Positions 50,207 through 63,046 of a stretch of 64,000 bases of DNA are shown here, one piece after another. The notes beneath the pieces are model-generated. The model had not been told where the DNA came from. It saw only the letters and a program-made list of their open reading frames with translations, and did no database searches. Within the stretch, counting starts at the first letter, position 1, and each line of letters starts with the position of its first letter. Made by a program: the position numbers and the translations under genes. Source of the DNA: Nymphaea colorata. Lineage: Eukaryota > Streptophyta > Magnoliopsida > Nymphaeales > Nymphaeaceae. Location: positions 1-64,000 of the forward strand of contig NC_045144.1 of the NCBI RefSeq assembly GCF_008831285.2. Direction: 5' to 3'.

Positions 50207-50347
50207 GACACACTATTCCGGATGTGCTATACTAGTACAACTAGGGTGGAAGCGCTATGCCAGTTGATGGACATTTGGCTCTACTCACATGGGCATGGGC
50301 ATTATCGGATGCCGGATTTCAGTTTTCACTCAAGCTGAAACTTGAAT

Positions 50348-51240
50348 GATAACCTTGCTTAGATTATCTTGGAATCGAGCTATCATGTTCTAAGTGTAAC
50401 ATATATAGTTTTCCCGTACCTAACATATATGTTCAAGTATAATAATGTAATTGGTCTGCATGCCCATCCGGCAGCCACTGCTTGTGATATCAAGTAGGTA
50501 ATTTTTTGCTGGGAAACTGCCGAGGGAGCCCTCGCTTTATTGAAATGTCAAATAGGTAATTAAATAAATAAACTAATCCACTGTCTATGTCACTAATTTC
50601 TAGACACCAGCTGAATTGTAACATTTTGTGAGGGTACTATGTTGTAAGAAGGGCAGTAGCGGAGCTAAGGGTGGGTCGGTGTGCACCATTTTACCCATAC
50701 CAGTTATTCAAAAATTATATTGTGATAAAGCTGGACTCAGTTCCAGTCACATCATAGTGCCCACATGGGCACTATCAAACTCAGGTCGGTGACTCAAGCG
50801 ATGTTCAGTCAAAAAATTTGGGTACTGCCTACACCAGCCCACGTATGACCACCAAACGCTCTAGCACCAATCTCAATTTTCTGTACTTCCATGAATTTCA
50901 TGATCCTGACAATCAAAATAAAGGTTTGTATAAAAATTTAAAATAAAATTTGAATTCACATTGACAAATGCACATTTAAAATAAATAGCAAATTAAGTGG
51001 ATTACTTGTTTGATGATTGAATGCAGTGCGGAACCTTCAACAAGTTGACGGGTTAGGGGCGAGCTTATCCATGTAGTGAGAAATCAATTTTCTCAAAGAT
51101 CATGGCAACTTTCCTGCTTGGTGGGCCATTACATATCCTTTGATGGGATTTTCATATGATCCTATCAGGTCGACTGAAAACTGGATTGGCCAGGTCATTC
51201 CTGAATATTCAAGGGATTCAAATAAAAGTCAAGAAGAATG
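50348..51240. repeat. Dispersed repeat family, copy 2 (internal deletion and insertion)
   Basis: Matches 46320-47200 (landmarks aaccttgcttagattatctt, tataataatgtaattg, cactgtctatgtca, gtgcaccatt, cacatcatagtgccca). It is interrupted by the segment 50825-51044, which is duplicated at 51624-51844. It lacks the first 400 bp of copy 1. Confidence 0.7.
50825..51044. repeat. 220-bp direct repeat, first copy
   Basis: Begins actgcctacaccagccca and ends gcggaaccttcaaca. It matches 51624-51844 with few differences. Confidence 0.88.
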
Positions 51241-51623
51241 AGGAGAGAAGGGTGGTGGAGGAGGAGAAACTGAACTTTAGCCACCAGCATTGTCATGGGA
51301 TGTCGCTTGTTGATTTCTTCAATCGATGCTGCTTGAGTTTTCGACACTGACGGTCAACGGCAAAGCTACCAATTGGTAACATATTTATTACATGATTAAG
51401 AAAACACTTAGTACAATCAATTATCAGAAATTTCATTATTTTATCATCTAGCTAGTTCCACCTCCAACCATGGTTAGTGGCAGCTAGAGTTAGGAATGTT
51501 GGACTTAGGGGCACTAATTTAAAGAATCTCAAACCTATAGGGTCACTGGTGCATATAAAGAAGCAAGTAGTTGAAAGCTACGTAAAAATGAAAATAAAGA
51601 AATTTGATAGGACCGTTTGGGCA

Positions 51624-51844
51624 ACTGCCTACACCAGCCCACGTATGACTCCACCAAAGGCTCTAGCCCCAATCTCAATTTTCTGTACTTCCATGAATTT
51701 TATGGTCCTGACAATCAAAATAGGGTTCGTATAAAATTTTAAAATAAAATTTGAATTCACACTGACAAATGCACATTTAAAATAAATAGCAAATTAAGTA
51801 GATTACTTGTTTGATTATTGAATGCAGTGCGGAACCTTCAACAA
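51624..51844. repeat. 220-bp direct repeat, second copy
   Basis: Second copy of 50825-51044, 0.8 kb downstream in the same orientation. Confidence 0.88.
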
Positions 51845-52202
51845 TATATATTTATTTGGATAATAGTGAAAATGAATCCATTATATAGACCATTCGTTTC
51901 TAATAAATGTTTACAACAATCGGAATCAGAACCGAAACCCAAAGCGAAACAACCTGCAGGCTGTCGGTAAGATAAATCAGTATACTATATTTAAAAAAAT
52001 AAGTGAAAAATAGAAAAGAAAAAATCTTAAAAGTATTTAAAGATAAATAAATAACAACAATATATACGTATACAACTTTAGCCCAGAGTACATTCAATTG
52101 GTGCAAAAGAAAGCAGCCCCTTCCCCAAATCATATTTCACATGCATGTTCTACTGGAAAACATTCCCGAAAATTGCTAAGCTAGCCGTCGCACTTCTATA
52201 CA
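51845..52202. other. Intergenic AT-rich stretch
   Basis: No gene or repeat recognised between the direct repeat and the protease pseudogene's 3' end. Confidence 0.5.
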
Positions 52203-54036
52203 TCCAAAAGATATTTGAAGGTGGCAACTTCATGTCTGCATTGGTGGAATGAAAGGTCATCTCCAGCAATCCTTAATATGGATCACCAGTATTTTCTACA
52301 TTATAACACAAATAATCTTGGTTAGGATGATAGAATCTTTTATGGTTTGTGACTTTCGCCACCGTGTTTGCCACTTGGTCATACACATCTTTGGCAAGAT
52401 AGTCAGTGTGGTACCCGAGTCTATCATAATTGATCCAGCATGTCCGAACCATGTTGCCGTCTGTGCACCTCCAAACTATATTGTGAGTCTATTGTTCCCC
52501 ACATTTATGTAATCTAGTGTGAGTGTATAGAAAGTGCCTTGAGCTGCATTTGCTTTCATTGGCGTCTGTTGAACCTCTTGGGTTCCGAAGAACTCTACCT
52601 CCTCACAGAATTTGATCTACTCAATGACATTATTTTTTTTGCTATGGAGAGGAAGACTGTAAGCAAATTTATGGTTAATAAAGAAGCCGATGTGACTAAC
52701 AAGTGAAAGAGATCCTGGCCTGAGGCCAACAAGATTTTCGAAGTCAACACTATTTTTTATGAACACAACCAAAGGCGATTGTCGGAAGCTTGATGCCATC
52801 AGTGCCATCCTCAAACCAAAATCTTTTGAGAGCAAGGGACCCTTCTACAACAGATCCATCACCATATGAGGACTTGACGCTACGAAGTTGGTTGTCATCA
52901 CAAGCGGACCAGAAGCTAGTGGTGCATCTCAGGTTATGGTATGTGGAAGACTGAATTGGCTTTAATGTGGAGTTCATTTGGCAGGTAAAGTTGTAGTAAG
53001 GAACACACAATGTCCATATGAGGTCGCTGCCAGTATCGATCATGACCCATAGGATTGGACTTCTAGTGACGCTCTAATGTAAAGCTGCATGAGAAACTCT
53101 CTATATATAGATGTATCAATGTCTTCTTTTTATAGCACATGAAGTTGCTGCTTCGATAACTCGAAACAACTGCCTACCAGCCTATTCTCTCATAGATTTA
53201 AGTATATAGGTTGTATGGTGGGATTTGATAAGAAATAGTTGGACATACGGCCAACTTTCTTTTTAAAATTTTTGTCTTGTCATACAGGCGGAAGTTTTCC
53301 AAAACATTTCAACCAGGTTGATTGGAGGATGTCAACACTTGTCGGCAGTTTCATCTGTTTAGCGGACCCCAACACATTTCACAAGTTGACCAGATAGTCC
53401 TCCTCAACTCAATTAATCATGAAAACAAAGAGAATAATCGTAGCAATTGAATCTTGAAAGGACCCTTAGATAGCTGGACACAAGTTTCACAAGATAGAGT
53501 TGCCAGATCAACTCGTTTCTAAACTTTTTACGACACAAGTTTCCATTTCTTTCTTTCTTTTCATGCATCAAGTTCCACTGTGATAACCCAGATGAATGTT
53601 TCTAGGATCAATGGGCTTTAGTTCTAAACTTCTAAGTTATCGGGGCATTTCCTTGAAATATGGAATTTCCAGATATTTCCAGATTTTAACGGTCAGGCAT
53701 TGGATTTAGTTCATCTGGTCAGTCTTCATGAGAATACACGTGGATGGTCATTTTGTTGGTGTTGGCATAACCTGAAGCCAATCGGGAGCTCAACTTGAAG
53801 CGTAGAGCTGCCCTGCTCAGTGCGTCGAACTGGAGTGGATGAAGGATCATAGAGATCAGAGAGAGGCAAGTCTTGGTGAATGATGTCTATCGAGAAGCCT
53901 GGATTTTTGGTTAACATTGACAGTGTTAGTGAAGATGTTGGTAGGAAAGTTTGATAGTGCAACTGGGAGAAGTTACAGGAGGAGGATCATGAAGGAGGAG
54001 AGGAAGGTGGCTATGGCAACTGTTAAACATAGATCT
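52203..54036 (-). pseudogene. Nepenthesin/CDR1-like aspartic protease pseudogene 2
   Basis: Minus strand. The leader region (about 53970-54036) has no clean start. The prodomain GFSIDIIHQDLPLSDLYDPS lies at about 53840-53905. The first active site DTGSDLIWTLC lies near 53000-53040 (both key residues kept). YGDGSVVEGSLALKRF and IAFGC follow near 52760-52880, then GSLSLVSHIG and HKFAYSLP near 52660-52720. The second active site, IMIDSGTTLT, near 52415-52445, is followed by a one-base deletion that breaks the conserved FLAKDVY block. About 600 bp of unrelated sequence (53100-53725) separates prodomain and mature region. The 3' end (52203-52320) matches the sequence right after the gap. Related to pseudogene 1, 9 kb away; independent defects show both are dead. 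Confidence 0.84.
53100..53725. other. Insertion splitting protease pseudogene 2
   Basis: About 0.6 kb of sequence with no counterpart in pseudogene 1 lies between the GEFLMQL-like segment and the prodomain. It could be an inserted element or unrelated replacement DNA. No diagnostic ends are seen. Confidence 0.45.
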
Positions 54037-54054
54037 ACAAAGAAAAACTCCTTG

Positions 54055-54062
54055 TATTTATA
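54055..54062 (-). promoter_or_regulatory. TATA-like box of protease pseudogene 2
   Basis: TATAAATA on the minus strand, just upstream of the decayed leader. It parallels the motif at 44223-44230. Confidence 0.45.
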
Positions 54063-54359
54063 AAGGAGATCATGAGGTGGGTTGTGACTAAGGGTTTAGA
54101 TTTAAATACAAATGGTGGGGAAAAGAAGCTCATGGTCAAAGTGAGTAGCGTGTGGATTTTTCCACATGTAACAGTTCTTGGTCAAGGAGAAGATGTGGTT
54201 ATCACGGGAAGGAGCAGAGAAAGGGAGGTTAGAGTTAGGAAAATGTTCATGAACATCACTTTATCATGGGTGGTGGAGGCTCTCGCCCATCCTTAGAGAT
54301 GATGGATCATGAAAAGTCACCTATTTATCAAGGATTCCAGTCAGTTCTATCAGCGCGAT

Positions 54360-57300
54360 GATTTTGGGTGTCGGTGGCAAAGAGCACTGGTGTTGTGGTC
54401 CAAAATGAGTGGGAGGAGGCATTTGGATTAGCAGATCTTGCAGTGTGTGAAATTGAGGGGAAGCAAATGATCAGACCTTTCAGATGGACTGCTATTGCAA
54501 TTCTATTAGCCGGTAGCTCAAGATTTCATCTGGATTGGGTGGAAGTTTTTCACAATTTGTATCAGGTGAAAACAATTTTCACTCCTTCCTGACTCTTTTT
54601 GATCAAGGCTTCCTCAAAGGAATATTTAGAGGAAGTTATGCAACAAAAAAAATGGCGTGTTCATGATAGGTTTTTGGTCTCTAGCAAGTGGAAGTCAGGA
54701 ATGCTGCTCCGACTTCAAGCTGCCACAAGAACCCCTCTAGGGATTCGTCTACCGAAGTTGCCTCCTTATATGCGGAACTGCAAGGTGTTAGCTGGTGTCG
54801 TTAAGGTTCTGGGTAGTTTTTTTGTAGATGCTGATGGCTTCACTTATGGGTTCGATTTGTATACTTGATGGTGATAAAGTTCTTGAATAAATGGTGGAAG
54901 ATGAAACAAAAATTTGTTTCTGTACCTTATGTGGGGTTTCATTACATTCCACAAGAGATCGTCTCACTCGTATGAGGGAGGGAAAAGTGAATACTAAACC
55001 CTCAAATGGATGTACTCAGGCCATTGTTGCTAATAGAAGGTAAAATCTAGGCTCTAAGCAATGCAAGCTATCTAATATTAAATGAAATCAATTTGTGCCT
55101 CTTGAAAAAGATCCTATTGAAGACCTATGATCTATGGGCCACGAGTGTCAAGGGATTATCTCATATCAAATGGTGATGGAATCATCTTCATTGAAGGTTA
55201 ACCATGGTAAAACTATTGCTGAGTCCTGCCATGAGACCAATAAGAAAGCCACAGAAGTTGAGGAGGAATTTTTCCTGGATTTGGCTGTTTGAACTCCACT
55301 AGGACTGTACTAATGGCCTGAAAACAAAAAGATAAAAGGTCTTCCTCTCCTATGAATATTAGTTTGAACAAAAAAGAGCTCTCCATTCCAAAGAAGTTGA
55401 AAATTTTAAGAATAAGGGTTGTGGGACAACATTTTTTAAGGCTATATAAAGTTCTGTCCTCAAAGAAAGGAAGTTGGCGCAACATGATCCATTCATGGAT
55501 ATCCAAGGAGCAGAGGATTTCCATAACAAAGAGAATGTTCTCCTGTAGGAAAAGGATCGTAAGACGAGTTGCCAATTGCCATCAAATGAAGTTAATAGTT
55601 GGAATGTTAGAGGCCTTAGTACTCTAACAACCTAGAAAGATTTTGGCAATTGGGTGATATCTCATCAACTTGGGATCATTTTCATGTTTCGATATCATGT
55701 TGAATGTGGACAACTTCAAATCCTTTTGCAATCACTATGAGGAGTTTTTAATCTAATATTGATACGAATCTTAATGAGGCCATAACTGTGTGTAGTTAGA
55801 GACAGGCTGATTTTAGATTGACTAGTTGAAAATTTAATAAATTTTGGATGGATTGTTTGTTTACTCATAAAGCTTTAAATCTCAACTTTGATACAATAGG
55901 GGTGTATCTTCACCCTCACTCTAGAATTCGCAAAGACCAATTGGTTATGTTAAATATCATTATTGCCAATAAACAAATGTTAGTATTATAATGAAAGATT
56001 TTAATTCAACTTATAAGGAGTTGGAAAAATGGGCCTGCCCCTGCTTGACAAGCTTGTTTAGCATTCAATGGATTCATTCAAGATGTTGGACTAAGAGAGA
56101 TTGTGGACAGAAACAGAGCATTCACTTGAACCAGTCTCTGCACCCCGACAGCACTGGTTCAAAGCAAATTAGATAGATTTTTGAGCAAGTTGAAAATTGT
56201 GGGCAGCTTTTGGTAGAACCAAGAAGTTCTTTAGACCACTCAGCACTTCTCTTTTACATGTAAATTAAATATCTTTAAAACCGCATGCAAGAGAAGACGA
56301 AGATTTAAATAGTTCCTTTATTGAGAGTGTCAACCTAGTTGTGTGGTCATTATTCCAAGAGCATGGAGAGTGGAGTGAGAGGATGTGCAGTGCTTAAACT
56401 TCTCGCAAAACAGAATAGAGTACGACCATGACTAAGTAATTGGAGTAAGTATAGAACCAAGAAAGTTGATACCAGAATTAACATAATTCAAAAGGATTTT
56501 ATTGGAATTTATACGAAGCAAGATATTGACTTTCATAACTGGTCCACTTCTGAAAATCATATTAGATGTTTTCTTGCGGATGCTCTTAGAGATAAAGCCA
56601 TGTACTAGAAAAAGAGAGTAAGGGTATCATGGCAAAAAAATGGGGATAATAACAGCAAATGTTTTCATGCTATTTTCAAGGAAGGTAAAAAAAAAATAGA
56701 CTCTTGCACATGAAGACAGATGATGGGGAGTTTTATGAGGAGCATCCAATTCTTTCAGCTTGTACTTCTCATTTTTAAAGATTTTTTACCCGTGACAACT
56801 CAACAAGAATGATTATGGATCAGCTTGCTGTAGGTCACAGCGTATTTATAAAAGAAAACTTAATGTTGTTAAGTGCCATTTCAGATGAGGAAGTGCAATA
56901 GCTGTTATGGGTGCCAACTCCAATAGCGCGCAAGGTCTGAATGGGTTTCTGAAATTGTTCCGTCAAAAAAGTCAGGACACGTTAAGGACTAATATCACAG
57001 TTGCCACTAGAGATTTTTTTTTTTTTTTTAGAAAGGAAAGCTTATTTAGGAAGTAGGCAGAAGTCATATAATCATAATTCTTAAATTTGATTCAGCTGTG
57101 CACATTTCCAAGTTCAGACATATTGTTCTTGAGAATAGTGTACTGAAATTTATTTTCAGAATCATGGTTTCAAGAATGAAGAAGGCACTAAAGTGGGTCA
57201 TTTCCAACATGCAAGGCGGTTTTTTGAAAGATAGAAACATCCATCAATGTCTTCTTCTTGTGCTTGAGATGGTATACACAATGTCTAAAGCTAGATCAAC

Positions 57301-59490
57301 TAGCTTATGTTGAAGATAGACCTATCAAAAGCATATGACAGGGTCAATTGGACTTTCTTACAAGCTGCCATCTTGCAATTAAGATTTCATCCTATTTGGA
57401 CTTAAAACGTAGTGACAGTAGTGAAAAATGATTTCTGTGCTCGTGGGATTAATGACGATCAAGGTGAACACTTTGGATCTTCTCATGGTCTGCAATAAGG
57501 ATACCTTTATCTTCATTTTTATTCCTCATTGTCATGAAAATCTTTTCACATACCTTGCAAGCTACAATTCAAAGAAGAATGATTGAAGTACTGCATATTC
57601 GAAGAGGCATAGAAGGAGTTTTTTCTATAATATATGCTGATGACGTCTTGCTTTTCTTAGCTTTCAAGAGTGGCTTTCTTTATCTACAATTGTTTTTTTC
57701 TGTTTGAACTCCATGCTGGAATGATGATTAACCTTCAAAAATCAGCATTCTACTTTTTCAATATGGGCAAAGCAAGATTGCAAGTATTTGTAATCAGTTC
57801 AGCGAGAGCCTAGGACAGTTTCCTACTCGATATTTGGGTCTTACTCCCAAGCCAACGAATTTGAGAATGTTGGTATGTTTCTTATTCATTTAAAAATACA
57901 TAGTAAACTTAGTTTATGAAAAATCATGCTACTTTCCCATGCAGTAGGATCTACTTGATCAAATCAGTATTAGAAGCACTTCGTATTTACTGGATGTTGG
58001 TGTTCAAGTGCCCTCTTGGTGTCATTAAGAAAATGGAACAGATTATGTGCAGTTTTTTATAGGAAGAGTCAGATGGAGGGGATAAGCCTCATTTAATTGC
58101 CTGGAATGTCTTGGCTTTTCCTAAATAGGAAGGTGGGCTCGACATTAGAAAACTTAAAGAGGTGAATGAAGCTAATCGGTTGTTTCTAGGATGTACATTA
58201 ATGTTTCACCAGGGCATTTGGGACTCATTATGCATGAAAAAATATTTGAATAGGAAAAGTACTTGGAATGTGGATATGGTTCCTAATATTTCTTTTCTTG
58301 GGCGGGATCTAAATCTGTTACTTGAAATGTGATGAATGGAGAGCTTGCTAAGTTCTATGGAGGATGTTTTTCTCAAGCAGATTCCATTGGATCTGCTTGG
58401 GAAGCAGAACCTTTCCTTCGTAATACAGCACCACATTGAGCTAAATCTATGGTGGCATGGGCAATGCATTGGAGATTGCCTTCAACTTAGGCTCATGCAA
58501 AGCGCAGATTTTCTTTGTTCTAAAGGAAATCTTAAACCTGCAAAGCTCAGGAGCCAAGTTTGGAATCATGTAAAATTATAGGAATGGTAGTTACATGGCA
58601 CTGTAGATTGTGAAACGCAAAAGCATTACCTAGAGCTAACTGGCTTGTGTTTGTTTGTAGTTATTAACGTCTACCTGCTGATGCCAAACTTCAACATGTA
58701 GGGTCTTCCATTGTTTCGGTGTTTAAGTTGTGTGGAGGGCTTGTGAAGATTTATGTCACTTTCTTTTCACATATACTAATGCTATGAACATTTAGCAATA
58801 CATCTATTCATGGTTTGGAGTTGATAAATTCCATACATCAGACTTTTTCTCTGTCTGGAACTGGTGGTGGAGGAAGAGGTTCTCATGTAATGAATTCGGA
58901 TGGTGTTGGCTTGCCTGCTTCAATATCACAATCTGGAAGCTATGGTGTTTCAAAAATCAGGTGGTGCATAAAGAGGTGGTTAAGCTAGCTGAGATTGCTA
59001 AGAGGAAAGTTTGACACTCATGTTGTGAGGTATTCTATAAACAAGAATGAAGACAATATGTAAAACAGGTGATAAATATCTAGCTGCAAACCATAATTTT
59101 CAGTCATTTTTGGCATTGTCAGAGTAAAGATGAGTGGGGGCTGGAAGTGGTCACTACTTGTGTTGCAAATGTTTATAAAGTGGCTGGTTTACTATGGTTT
59201 AATGCCTCCCCAATCAGGAAAACCAGGTTGATGGTACAAGGGTTTCTCTTCTCAAACATGAACAGAATTATGGACTCTGTTCTTGTAGAGAGGATTCCTA
59301 AAGACTGTCATGTTACTATAATCACAAACTGTCATGCTCTTAGTTCTTGTGTCAAGGAACTAAGAGAGTGACTCTGGTTCATTGGTAGGCTCAATAGTGA
59401 GATGGTATTCTGTGGTTAAAGATCACTTCTCTTTGGAGGCTATGTCCTTTGGAAACTCCTTTGTCGTTGACAAAGTAAAAAAAAAAAAAC
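54360..59490 (+). mobile_element. Degenerate near-full-length L1-type LINE
   Basis: Plus-strand fragments follow the order of a plant L1-like element, broken by many stops and frameshifts. (1) A gag-like DUF4283 region, 54400-54865 (WRVHDRFLVSSKW, IRLPKLPPYMRNCKVL). (2) A CTLCGVSLHSTRD zinc-knuckle-like piece near 54920-54965. (3) An endonuclease starting SWNVRGLS near 55600, with a DFN motif near 55998 and a SLDHSALLF (canonical SDH) motif near 56230. (4) Reverse transcriptase about 56900-57860: NMQGGFLKDRNIHQCLLLVLEM (first 20 residues NMQGGFLKDRNIHQCLLLVL), LSKAYDRVNW (57322-57350) and catalytic YADDVLLFL (57633-57660). (5) EGGLDIRKLKEVNEANRLFL near 58130-58190. (6) A zf-RVT region near 58660-58990 with ITIWKLW. 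A poor RNase H-like tail follows and an A-run lies at about 59477-59490. Inactive. Confidence 0.85.
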
Positions 59491-59809
59491 GAAAGAAAAA
59501 CCGACATTAATGATATTGATTCAGGTCACATTAATGAAAAGTGCTGACCCTGACTATCGACAGTTTGCTGAGTGAGCAAGAGAGTGTTGAAGCTTAGTTA
59601 GAGGCCAGTTCTTAATTGTGATTTTTCTGTTGATTTTTTTTTTCTTTATATTATTTTTCATCATTAATGGAAGGAGAAACCCAGCCCGATTGCATCAGAA
59701 TGGTTCTTCGTTCTTGAAAACGGTAATATTCAAAAAAATATTGTTCTTTGGAAAATAATGTTCCTAGTGATAAATATAATTATAAATACAGATAAATATA
59801 TATTAACTA

Positions 59810-59813
<4 letters not shown>

Positions 59814-59850
<37 letters not shown>
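59814..59850. repeat. (TA)n microsatellite
   Basis: About 37 bp of TA repeat. Confidence 0.95.
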
Positions 59851-59853
<3 letters not shown>

Positions 59854-62203
59854 TTTTAATCTTCTGGATGTTGGACGACTAATAGATTTAAAATATGTCA
59901 CTGACAAACCCATAAACCATTACTCTATATATGCTGCCAAAACACTATGACTTGACTCTAAAGGTAGTCACTGGGCTAGGCACCAGATGGACAATTGAGA
60001 CCATTTGACCTACTCGCCAGATAAAAAAACTTGCTGGGATAGCTGGCCTGGGTCGGGTATTGGGGGCTTGACTTGGCCCAAATACATACCTTTATACTTT
60101 TTTTTTTCCACATTCTTTCGCATGATGTCAGTAGTAGACTCCCATACAAACTCTTGACATATTTCCAATGGTTTCCAAAAAATTAGAAAATGAAAGTGAA
60201 GAGTTTCAAATAAGGATAGATATCGGGTTGAGTACAAGATAAACATGAAGTTAATGGTCAGGCCCTGGCCCAATAAGTAAACAGAACAGGCTTGGACTGC
60301 CAATAAAGGCTTTGAGTCAGCCCAAGCACAGCTTTGTCAAGCCTTGGTCCAGCCTAATGCTATTCCAGATCCGGTTCACCCACATTCATTTAGGTGAGAG
60401 CCAGCTTGCTCGGACCTAATCCAACTCTTTGACATCCCCAGGTTGGGTTAAACTGCAGATGCCCTCTTTGACCAACTCCAATGATGTCATTGATCGATTC
60501 CTTAACAATGCCAAACTGCAGATGCTGGACAGTAGATGGTCCGTGTGGGCCCGCAGTTTGAGAGTGAGATCAAGCTGGGAGCTACTTTGTCAATATTTTC
60601 GAAATTTCTCTGAATGAATTGTAAATTCAAGTGGAAACTGAAAGAAACCCGTAATGACAACTGCATCTTTTAAAATGGGTGATTGGCGATGAATTGGCTA
60701 AATCATGGTTCATTCCGAATCACTTGAATATAGATTGGCTGATTGCCTCAAGGCACATAGGGAAACTGGGCTGCAAGGCATTTCATATCCAAGGAATTCA
60801 AGGATTGAATCTTGTGGCTGCTGTCACATTCTAGTGTGTTATTTCTCTTGTCTGCAAACCATGGCAAGAACAATATTCGAGTTGAATGAAGTACAGTACG
60901 TCCACCTTGGTGGATTTATGAAGAAGAGAGTTTCTTCTAAGTAAACATAAATAAATAAATAAATATTAGCCGATTTGTATTACACTTTGGATCAACCCAA
61001 GCCAAGCCCCTACAATTCAAATCGGCTGCTTCCAACCAACTTTTACAAGAGAAAAACAGAATGTGAGAATATGAAGAATTAAAGTACCATTAAGGCGGAT
61101 TGATAAGTATCACAATAGGCAACTCCTATTTATCAAGAATGATGCAGGAACATGTGGGCTTGTCTGGGAAATTGCCCACACAGGCACACAAAAATTACTA
61201 GTTTACTTGCTAAAGCTCCGTAGTTATTGTACTGCTTAGCATATGGCATCCCTCAGCCACTGATTTTCTGAAGGGCCTGCCTGTCAGCACTGAATGTCCT
61301 GCTTCGCCACCGACGAGTAACTGTGTTTTGCGGCGACCCATTCAAACTACGAACCGATGAGGTTGGTTCTTTTCCTTTGGAAAAACTGTGGAGTCAATGG
61401 CCACTAATCGTGTTTGACAAGTCCTGGATTTCTGAAAACGCAATCAGGGCAGGCCAGTCCAAGAAACTCGACGTCCAGCCATGCTCTTCAGATGGCCGGA
61501 CCCACCATGCAACTTCTTCTTGATTGATGTTTAATATTTATATGCTTCCTATTGAGACGTTCTTCTAGGTCATGCATACAGACCTCACGTCGGCTAACAA
61601 CGCCGGATGCAATGGGTTAGGCTACTTGTCAAAGAAAAGAAAATGTGACCCATGGATTCAATGGAAATCTGACACAAGAATATTCCATGCATGTCTCTCT
61701 CTCTAACAGCCCACATCGTCCGTTAATCTTTCCACCATCCTTAAGAGCTGTTTTAGAATAAAGAAACAAATCAGGCTAAATCAGGAAGAGAGAGAGAGGG
61801 AGAGAAAGGGTGGTGACAGTTGCTCATGAAGACGCAGTGAGTGGAGAGCGTTCAGCTGAGTTTGGGTAGATTGAGTTGAGTGCCCGGTTAAGGGTACCCA
61901 ACGTACATATCCAAGTGTAAGGGGACATTTTAGTAATTTTCAAAAGGTATGTCCTTTATAGCTTTTTTTTTACTTCGACTTTTGTCTTCCCAGTTTTTTT
62001 TTTCGGTGTGAATTCGGACTATTTTCATCATAACCAGCACACAAAAAATTTTTGCATTAGTATGACACATATAAAACCAGGATTAGAGTTCAGGTGGACA
62101 AGGGACAACACAAACATATTTGTATTAATGTAACTGCCATAATGAAAGGAGAGTATCCGGCATAAGAAAAGGTATTATAGAAAAGACATATCTTCAAAGA
62201 GGA

Positions 62204-62204
<1 letters not shown>

Positions 62205-62297
<93 letters not shown>
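62205..62297. repeat. (TA)n - poly(A) - (TA)n tract
   Basis: TA repeat to 62234, about 28 As, then TA repeat to 62297. The symmetrical arrangement is self-complementary across the A-run. Confidence 0.95.
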
Positions 62298-62301
<4 letters not shown>

Positions 62302-63046
62302 GATATTATGAAAGAGTTAAAAAGTCTAAAATAAACATCATTTTTAAAAAAAATCAAAACTACCCCAACCCCATCTTTTTTCTCTGTATATAAAAAAAAG
62401 AAACATTTTAAAAGAGTAGAAAAAAGATATGAAAAGGTCAAAAAAGTCTAAAATAAACATTTCTTTATTATAAAAATTGAACATATCAAAACCCCAGCTT
62501 TTTTCCACTTCATACTTGTGCGTTTGGATGTGCACACAACTCAATCTCATATCGGGGCTTCGGGTCTGCAGGCGGTGGAGAGAAGAAACTGCACTTTGGC
62601 CACCATCATTGTCATGGGATATCGCTTCTTGATTCCTCAATCGATGCGATGCTGTGGATGAGATATCACTTTAAAAAATCTGGAATTGGATCTCCAATTG
62701 ATGGACTAGCATTTGCTTATCCATCTATAGGAACAAGTTTTCTCAAACATCTAGGACTTAATTTCTTGCTTAGCTGGGCATCTAAAATACTTATGATGAC
62801 GTCTGTGGAGGGCTACATATCTATACGATCCAATATATTGCATGCCGAAGGTTTTATTTGTATAGGTTAAAAGTGAAAACTGGAATGACCACACCTTCTT
62901 AGGCATGAAGTAACATAAAGCACCCATCTAAATAGATATGTTTTCTCTTCTTCATGGTTCGTAGTTGGTATGTGTTCTGTTTTGTCACTTTCAGGTTTTC
63001 AATCTTTTTCATTGGAGGAAAGAGATCCAGGGAAATTGTGTATTGT

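Larger units (their letters stand above)
47201..50347. other. Intergenic, no supportable gene
   Basis: Contains the CA/TA microsatellite, a 13-bp tandem repeat (tcctacacatggc, 2.6 copies at 47958-47991 with a further copy near 48018) and the TA-rich compound tract at 50048-50206. A 105-codon Lys/Arg-rich open frame at 48793-49110 has no recognisable motif, and I do not call it. Confidence 0.55.
59491..63046. other. Intergenic, low-complexity, no supportable gene
   Basis: Short open frames at 60010-60303, 60705-60944 and 62649-62870 show no motif I recognise. The stretch holds a TA tract (59814-59850), a GA-rich run (about 61788-61810) and the TA/poly(A)/TA tract at 62205-62297. Sequence near 62575-62655 matches 51260-51335 (cattgtcatgggat followed by caatcgatgc), a further dispersed repeat piece. 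Confidence 0.5.
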
